Assembly (NCBI GenBank): GCA_039621445.1
Contig: CP154957.1
Span: 10,658,409-10,722,408 of the forward strand
Direction: 5' to 3'
DNA length: 64,000 bases
Origin: Euglena gracilis
Lineage: Eukaryota; Euglenida; Euglenophyceae; Euglenales
Positions 12,001-20,700 of this stretch are shown here, piece after piece; position 1 is the first letter of the stretch, and each line of letters starts with the position of its first letter. The notes beneath the pieces are model-generated. The model was not told where the DNA came from, ran no database searches, and worked only from the letters and a program-made list of their open reading frames with translations. The translations under genes and the position numbers were made by a program.

Positions 12001-14472
12001 AAAGCTGCATTTTTTGCTGAAATTCAGATAAAATGCCCAAACCACCTCTTTTTTTCTGGCTCTTCTTCCTTCGGGGTTGGCAACATGCCTCCGGAGGAGG
12101 CAACGGTGGTCTCCACAGTCAGAAGCTGTGTGGGAGGGGGGTAAACCAGAAGGCGGTCGTTCTCAACCAACGCCGGGTCGATGTTTGACCCGGTGCATTT
12201 GGCTTCCATCCATGTAACCACTCTCAGCACAAGTGTGTCTGTTCCTTTTGGAAACCACCCCTGCTCTGAGTGCCCAAGTTTAAAGGCTGCCCGTCTCTCC
12301 TCATTTGGTCGAATCCTGCTTGTGCAATCTCCTCTCTCTGGTTTCCATAAACCTCCACTCCTCAAACTCACCACAACACACCAGACACCATTCAGTTGCA
12401 AACTGCCTGGCAGCCTAGCAACAAAGTCTGTCGTCCGTGTACTCTGCAAAGATTCACCCCTGTGACTGGTGTCACAAGTAGGGTTGCAGAACTTTGCAAA
12501 CAAACCAGCAGATTTCATTTCTAGGGCGGTTTCCATCTTCCACCCCCACCCCATCGTCCACAAATGCTTTGCTTTTTCAGCCCACCCTTAACTCGGCCAG
12601 GCGGTTTCCCGCCTGACTTCTCTGTCCTCACAACAGGTATGCCCCCCCCTCCATCTCTCATTAGTTGTGTCTGTGCAAACCCCATTTCCATCTGAACTCA
12701 TAAAAGGAGACCAGGCCTCAGTGCTCAAAGGCTGACAAGTCAGCTCTTGGCCTCCTGAGCGGGTATTCTGCGTTTTTGTTTAAGCGGATAACCGCCTACG
12801 TCGTCTCTTGGTCCCCACCCAACCCCATGCCAACTCCTCAATGATGATTTCAAATTAATGTGGGGATGGTCAGGCAGTTTAACCGCCTGAAACAAAATTA
12901 TTGGTGGTGGAAAGACTTTGTGGGTTTTGGCTCATACCGGATGCTGCGAGTGCAGAGTTTCATAAATCTGTTATTTCTTTTTTTTGTTTTTGGGCCGTTT
13001 TAGACAGGAACCTTTTTCTATCCAAGTGCGTTGCTGAAGGCAGGATATCGTCAGGTGGCGCCTGCCCGCGTCGTCAGGGAGTTAACCAGCTGCCATTGGC
13101 TACAGTCTTACTGTCCCCCATTCCAGAGACCTCAGCAGGAAATGGCACCTGGCCTATGCCAGTCTCGACACAGGGGGGGGGGGCAACACCACCAGGACAC
13201 CACCATTGTTTCTTCTTTACTCCCAGACGGATTTCCGCCTACACCAAGTCGTTTTAGACTCACCACGTATACACACACAGCAGGCAGATTCCCTCTTACC
13301 AATCATCAACTGTTTGCATTATGTTAGGCGGTAATCCGCGTACCATGCTTTTTTTTCAGTTGTAGGCGGTAATCCGCGTACAAGTTTATTCTGCGCGGAT
13401 ATCCACCTAAACGTTTAACTCCGTCATCTGTCACCTCTTGTTTCATTTTCGGCGGTTATCCGCTCACACTTGCAATTCGTTTATCAAATACTATTAATAA
13501 CATAAACCATGAAGACACAGCCCCATGTCACACCCATTCAAAGTCGGTGTTTTCCAGCCATTTCAAACAGTTCCAGTACACCCCCAACTCACACAATTCA
13601 CGCACAATCGTAAAATCGTTTGGGCGGAAAACCGCGCAAAACCACGTCCGAAAAATTTTGGCCCAAAGCTGCAACACACTCCTCTGAACCCAAACCTTTG
13701 TGCCCTTTTAGGGAGGTTTTAAAACGTCAAAAAGCGCAAAAAATTGGTTGGGCAATTAGCGCCGCCTAAGTTTGTGGCTTTTTATGGCTTGCAAATTTAA
13801 GACCTGTGCCATTTTTGTGTCACTGTTCATTGTTGCTGTTGATTTTTGATTTTTTTTGAGAATTATTCAAGGAATTGTTTGGATGCTTCAATCTTTTGGA
13901 GAGAGGGAATGTAAATCATTGTTCAAAGTGTACAAAGTGATAATGTGTGCCTTCTTATAAGTTTCGTTGGTTTATACTTCTTCCTCTACATTTCGATCCT
14001 GCAGTATGTGTGTTTTTATACACGCCAAAATATCATGTGATAATGTGTGATCATGTAAGTTTGTTCAAGGAGGCAAAGTTTTTCAAGGTCATTTCCACGC
14101 AGAAAATTGGGGAGGTCCAGGGGATTGACTGCAATTTTCGTTTTTCATTGCTGTTGCTGATCGAATTTTGACATGAATGTTGTTGTGGATCTCCCTTAGA
14201 GCCGTTGTTACAGATTGTTAGATTTGTCGTAGCAGCTTTAGATTTCTCAGGCGCCAGGTGTGCCATTCCCTTTTTGGTTGGGCAACAGAAACAGTTTTTG
14301 TTGGAAGGGTTGTTTTTTCTTCAGTTTTTTTTTGGAAAAACCAAGTTCAAATGGTTAAGGAGTTTTGGTTTTATAGATTTTTTTGAGAAAAAAAAGAAAA
14401 AAAACAAGCCCAAAGCACCTTCCTATCCCACCCAGTAGAGAAAGGGCATTTTTGTGGACCTCTTTCTTCTTT

Positions 14473-14522
<50 letters not shown>

Positions 14523-14534
14523 TTTTTTTTTGTT

Positions 14535-14620
<86 letters not shown>

Positions 14621-14649
14621 CTTTTTTTTTTTTTTCTCTCTTTTTTTTT

Positions 14650-14712
<63 letters not shown>

Positions 14713-17700
14713 TCTTTTTTTTTTTCTTCTTTTTTTTTTGTTTTTTTTTTTTTTTTTTTTTTTTTTTTCTTTTTCGTATGGCTTCAAGCAGCAGTGCCAG
14801 AAGCTGTTCGGGTCGGCCAATGGCCGGCGGATGTGGTGGATGGTCAACCGTGTGTTTGACGATTTCCCGTTGGCGGCGACCGGGGTGTCCCGTAGCCTTC
14901 GGCATAAATGAGTGGTGCTTTGAATCCCCAACTTCCCAGAACATTTTTTTGCCTCTTCTTTGTCTTCAGATGGCAGCAGAGGATTTCCAAGGAATTAAAT
15001 AATGAATTTACGTCCACTGAAGGGATTAAAGAATCCCGAAAAAAAAATTGTTTTTTGGAATTTAACCGACTCCCCATACACCAGAGAGTCTGAAACTACC
15101 CCCCCCCCCTAAAAGATAATCAATTCCCAAGTTCTTGTGTCATAAAATCATTGTTGCTCTTTTGTTCCCCTGAAATACAATGGTCGCCTGAAAGCATAGG
15201 AAATTTAACTTGTCGCTTGAAATGCTGAGAAAAAGGATGAAATAATGAAAAATGTATGATTTTTGTTGTTATTGTTATTGTTTTGTTGTTGTCATGATGA
15301 GTTCCACCCCCCAGGTGCCGAGATTTGTTTCTTAACCATTTCATTTGGTGGCATGTGTCCCTGCCTCCGGAAGCTGTTTTTTTTTCGATAAACACCCGAT
15401 GCAAATTATGCAAACCAATTCGAAAATTCAAATCTGAGTGGATCAGGAGATGATTTTTTAGGAACATCTGTTTCCAAGAAAATAACCTGTTTATTGAATT
15501 TTTACCCCCAAAAATTACAAATATCAGCAAAGTTTCTTGTCATTTTCATATCAATGTGCCTCAACTGTGATTTATTTTGAAAATGTTTGTGGGGTGAAAG
15601 GTCGCTAGAGTTTGATCTGAGAATTTTTTCTCCGGTTTTATGAGCCTACCTTCGTTTTCTGCCACAGCTTCCGGTTAACACTCATACAAATAGTCGATGA
15701 ATCCTGGATGCAGAAGTCCACACGTGTCTCATTCCCAGGAAGTGCAACCGTCGAGAGGGACCCCCCGCCCTCAATCCTCGACGGGAAGATGTTCTGCGCT
15801 CATGGTGGCAGCCAAGCCCCCCTGTGCCATCGAAGCCTTCATATGGGGCACGCAGTTGGTAGTATTACATATTGTTCTCACACAGCACACCAACAGTGTG
15901 TTGGGGGGAGCATGGGGTGTAACAGCAGGCGGGGGGGGGGGGGAAGGCATTCTCAGTAACATGGGTCGGGTTTTAGGATTTTAGCACACCAGCCCAGAGT
16001 ATTAAGTGAGCGTTGACGTTGGTTTGGTACGGGGGGGGGGAGGTCCAGACCACCCCCTTCCAACCAAGGGGGGGGGGGTCCGGGACACCCCGCGGAACCC
16101 AAAAACTTTTTCTCTGGCGCTTCGCCCCCAGATGAAATTTTGGGTGTATTTTTGACCGATTTTTCAAAAAGAAATTGTCAAAGTTTTCAGAACCCCAGTT
16201 TTTGGGCCTTTTTCAATTTGCGCAGGGGGTCAGGTCCGACCCTCCCCCCTCCCCGTTCACTGAATACCCTGCCCCAGGCGCTCAAGGCGTCGGGGACCCG
16301 AAAAAACGGCCGCTTTCAAGGAAAATCATCCTGGGTCGGAACCAATTCAGGCACAAAACCGAGACCACTAGGGCACCTCCAACACAAAGTCACCCCAACC
16401 GGGGGGGGGGGGGTCCCTTCACACCCCCATGCAGGGGTTTCAGAAATATCATCAACATTTCTTCTTTCAAATTTTCGGTAAGGTAAATTGGCGGTTACAA
16501 AGAGGGAGGCCAACTCCCCATGAGACCAAAGGCGAGTACAGTCCAGGCCAACGTCGAGGGGAGGGGGGTAACCGGTAACCCCCAGAGGGTCCACCGGCCT
16601 GCTGGAAACATGGTGCTGGCTGGACCCCAAGAGAGGTTAGAACTTTTCAGCCAAAATGTTGCGGTTGCCGTGAAGCTCGATGGGGTCCACTCCAGCTGAA
16701 GGTATCCTTCTGCCCCCCCCCCCTGCCGGCGAAAATGACCTTCTTCTGCAACACGTTGTGATATCAGCTGGTTTTCAGCTGGCCGAATTATGCATGTTCA
16801 TCCCAGCCATTTCTTCAAATAACTCAGAACAGTGAGGGAAAACCCCCTCCACTGCATTTTGTATCAGATGGAACGAATGAGCCAGGTTTGGCGGGAAATA
16901 GCAAAAAGTTTGGGTCTCAAAAGAGCTGATTCTCAGGCAGATCCCACTCTCATTGGACACGACGGGGGTGGGGGGGACAACAAGTAACATTGGGACCAAA
17001 CACTCACTTCGTCACTGGGCGACCCTCCCCCAGGTGGTGACTTGTGTTTTTTTGTGTTGTTGTTTTTTTCAGAGCGACTGGTTGGTTTTTGGCCCAGACT
17101 CCCCCCCCAGCTGGGTCGGCAAAAAAAAACATTAAAACTGGCGCGGCGCCAACGGCGCCAGAAAATTTTGGCTTTTTTTTCACACTTGTGATCAAATTTT
17201 GGATTCCAGAGTGCCGACCCCCCCCTCTGGGGAGAGATGGTGATTGACCGGCTGGTTTTCCGAAGAAAAAAAAGTGAGTGACTGGTTTTTGGAACAGTGG
17301 AAGTGACCCCCCCGGGGGTCAGTAAAATAATTGTGCTGGGGACCATGGCTGAGGAGTAAACCCTTGGGCCCAAGTAGTACCCCCTCAAATGATACCTCTT
17401 GAGGGTCTCGTCCGACTTTGTACGCAGCAAGATTTTTCTTGCCCCCCCCCCGAGGGGGCAAGTAAAATATGCAGCGGGGTCGGGTTTTGGGTTATTGATG
17501 GAATAGGTAGGTGTTAGGCCTAATTTTAGGCTTAATTTATAAATTATTGTTGGGTGCACAAGTTGCAAGGCCTAAAGTTAGGCTGAATTCCTAACCCCAA
17601 CCCCACTCCATAATAACACAAGAAAAGTTTCTTGACTCCCCTAGAGATTTTTCTTGGCCCCGAGGGGCAAGTACATAGATATACCCCGGGGGGATTATGT

Positions 17701-20700
17701 ATGTATTTATGTATTATGTATGTTTGTATATGCATTTATGTATGTATTATTATAAATGAATATATATGTATTATTTGGGAGGGAGGTCCCCCTCTCACCC
17801 TCAGCAGAGGCACTTGGGGCCATCCCCCGGCTGGGGCCAGGCGGTGTGGACGATCGGCTCGCCCTCTTGGAGCAGACGGAGCGGTGGCGGGAGTTCCGCG
17901 ACTCCCCCAACCAGGCGGACGCCCTCCTGGTGCGTGGCCGCGCGCTCTCTCCTCGGGTTGTGTGTCGGGCTGTCTTCCATCGTAGTCTGCGGGGTGACGT
18001 TGCAAATCGGCAGAGGAGGGTTGTGGCTTCTCTGGCATGATTGCATTTCACCCCAGACCCCATCTTGGGTCGTCTTGTTTTGGCGCAAACCAAGACGACC
18101 CAAGCTTTCATTCCCCCGTCTGCTGTTCTCGGGTAATCTCTGCCTACCCCTTTCTCACTCCTAATTTTGTGTGTGAATCAGAGGAAGGGGAATTCAAGGT
18201 GCGCTATTTGCATTATATTTTCAGTGATTTTATTTCTTCCCATGCATATTTTGCTGGTGTGATGCAACTGCATACACATGTATACGCCCAAATGCATGCA
18301 CTGACGGATGCATCCGTGCGTGCATTTGCGTATGTGCACATTTGTGAACATGCCTGTGCAAGCAGCGGTTCCTCAGCTGTTGCTGCCGTTGTCCTCCATG
18401 GCAGGTATCTTTTAAACTGGAAGACACCCCAGGGGGTCCAAGGGGGGGGGTCGCTGAGCTTTTATCCCTTTATGGGTAAAAGTGAAGCTTACCCCTGGGG
18501 AAAACGGGGGGTCGAACCCCCCCCTCCCCCCCCCTCGGGGCCACCTCAGGAACCGGCGTATTATCACCATGATCCCAGCCCCATTCCCGGATTTTTTTTC
18601 CCAGTCGCGAGCGACTGGATTCCTAGTTTCCGAATCACCCTGGGTTGACCCCCAACTCCTCGTCAGGCCCGAGTTATTCACGCGCGAAGGGGTCCAACTG
18701 GGTAGGATTGGCCCGCCCCCCCCCCTGGATGAGCCCCCCCCCCTTTGGACTCTGCCATTTTGGGCCCAAAAATCGAAAAACTTAAAAACTGACTGCTTTT
18801 TGGTTGGCTTCAGCCCCCCGGGGGGGGGGGGGAATATGCACTGTGCAGTTTTTGCAGTTTTTTTTTGCAGTTTTCACGTTTTGGAATTTTGCAGGTTTTT
18901 TTGCAGTTTTTTGCAGTGTTTTTTTGAGGGAAAATACTGCAAATGTGCAGTTTTTTGCAGTTTTTTGCAGTCCATTTTTTTAAATGCAGTGAAGAATCGG
19001 ATAAAGAATGATTTTAGTGTTGTTTAGTAATCTCTCCCCCTGTCTCTTTTTGCCCAAACTTAAGCAACAGATGCTGTTCACATCATCGTCAATCAATGGA
19101 ATAACACCATCCAGTTCGCTTGCCATTGCCCGAATGCTATTGACCATGGTTCTTCCTGCACTGAAATGTTTTTCGGCAGGACAAATCAGCATGTAATTTT
19201 TCCAGTTCGCTAGTGATTGCGTGATTGTTTTTGACCATGGTTTTTCCTGCAACAAATTGTTTTCCAGCCGGACAAATCATGCATTTGAGCGCCAGTTTGC
19301 CAGCAAAGCCAATGTGCACCAGACACAATCCCAGTTCTGTGTAAGAAAGCTCAACCATAATCTGAATTATGTACACAGTCACGGTATTTTGTTTCTGCTT
19401 CTATTTGCCTGATCAAAGACAATTTCAAGTTTAGAACTCCTGTTGGAAACTCTTTGCATGGGAATAGAGTCAGGGGACGAACACTGCCACACACTGGCTT
19501 GAATGGCATCAAAAAGGAGACAATGGCGGGTGTGGTTGTGGGCTAAGTTAAGGAGCAACAACAGATAAATGTGGTAACTGCACATTTGAGAAAACTATCA
19601 GCTGCCAAACCAGGGTTTGACTCTTTGACTTTATGATTTAGAGAAAATTTCTAGAAAGGTTGACCTTGGAAGATTCGTTGTGATCATTCATAATGTTTTC
19701 TTTTTTGTAGAAGGCAAAAGAAGTCTGTTCGTTTTTTGATGAAGATTGCAGAAGACAAACATTTAATCCAAACAATCTCTTTACACAAAACGGAATTTTA
19801 AACCTGAAATCATTCAGTGGGGTTTTCTAAAAAGATTAACAGCTTCTTTGTAGCAGAAAATCAGCAAAAGCTTTACAGAGCATTGTTGCCACAATATTCT
19901 ACAATTGAAATGCTTGTCACAAGAGGTTAGAGGATGGCATTCAAACACATGCTTTGTCTTGTGGTTAGTGTATTCAAGTAGGAAAAATCATGTTCGGGGT
20001 AGTAAAGATGGGCAATTTTGCAATATTTCTCCCACAAAACAGCATTTCAGTGCACGAAAAACCATAAACAGTGTAATTTGACTGATTATTTCCATTCTTG
20101 CTGTCGTCATCTTCAAAACTGTGCAACAAATGCCAAGCGTGATTTGGGCTCATGGGGACAATGCAAATTACATTGATTTGGACATCCCCGCTATTTCGGC
20201 TTGTTTATTGTGATTTTTTGTTGAAGTGCAGATTTTTGCAGTCTTTTTGCAGTTCAGTTTTTTGAAAGGCCCGTGTGCAGTTTTCCCCCTCCCTGCCCCC
20301 CCCCCCGGCGCGGGGGTGGGCCGGCCAGGATTGTCCGAAAGTGGCCGGCGGCGAAGGCGTCGGAAAATTTTGGAGAGTTTCCATTGATTTTGAGCAATTT
20401 ATTGCAGATTTGGCAGGTTTCCAGGGTAGCAAATGGGTGAGTGGTGTTTGAAAGTGGCTGACCAGTTGTTGTTTTTTTGGAAGTGGAAGGTCGGTAAGCA
20501 GTGGTTTGAACAGGTTTTTTTGAGGACCCCCAGGGGGGAAGCCCCCTGCACAACCTGGGGATTGTGGTGCTGGTGCACTGGTGCTGGTTTTTATTTTTTG
20601 TTTTCTGTTATTTCGGTTGTGCTGCTGCTTGCCTTCCCACCCATCCTTGCAGGACCCACAGTTCAAGCGCTTTGCCCAGATCTTCGAAGACCTGCTCAGT

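Noticed and set aside
9673-14780. Six-base direct repeat CGTATG at the end of phosphatase exon 6 and the start of exon 7 as the intron border
   Set aside because: Joining there puts YGFKQQC out of frame; the TCG repeat keeps the frame.
14371-14944. Poly-Phe and poly-Lys frames
   Set aside because: Translations of the poly-T tract.
16316-16630. Possible phosphatase exon in the intron between HGG and IPRL
   Set aside because: Only weak resemblance on the opposite strand, and the HGG-IPRL join already restores continuity.
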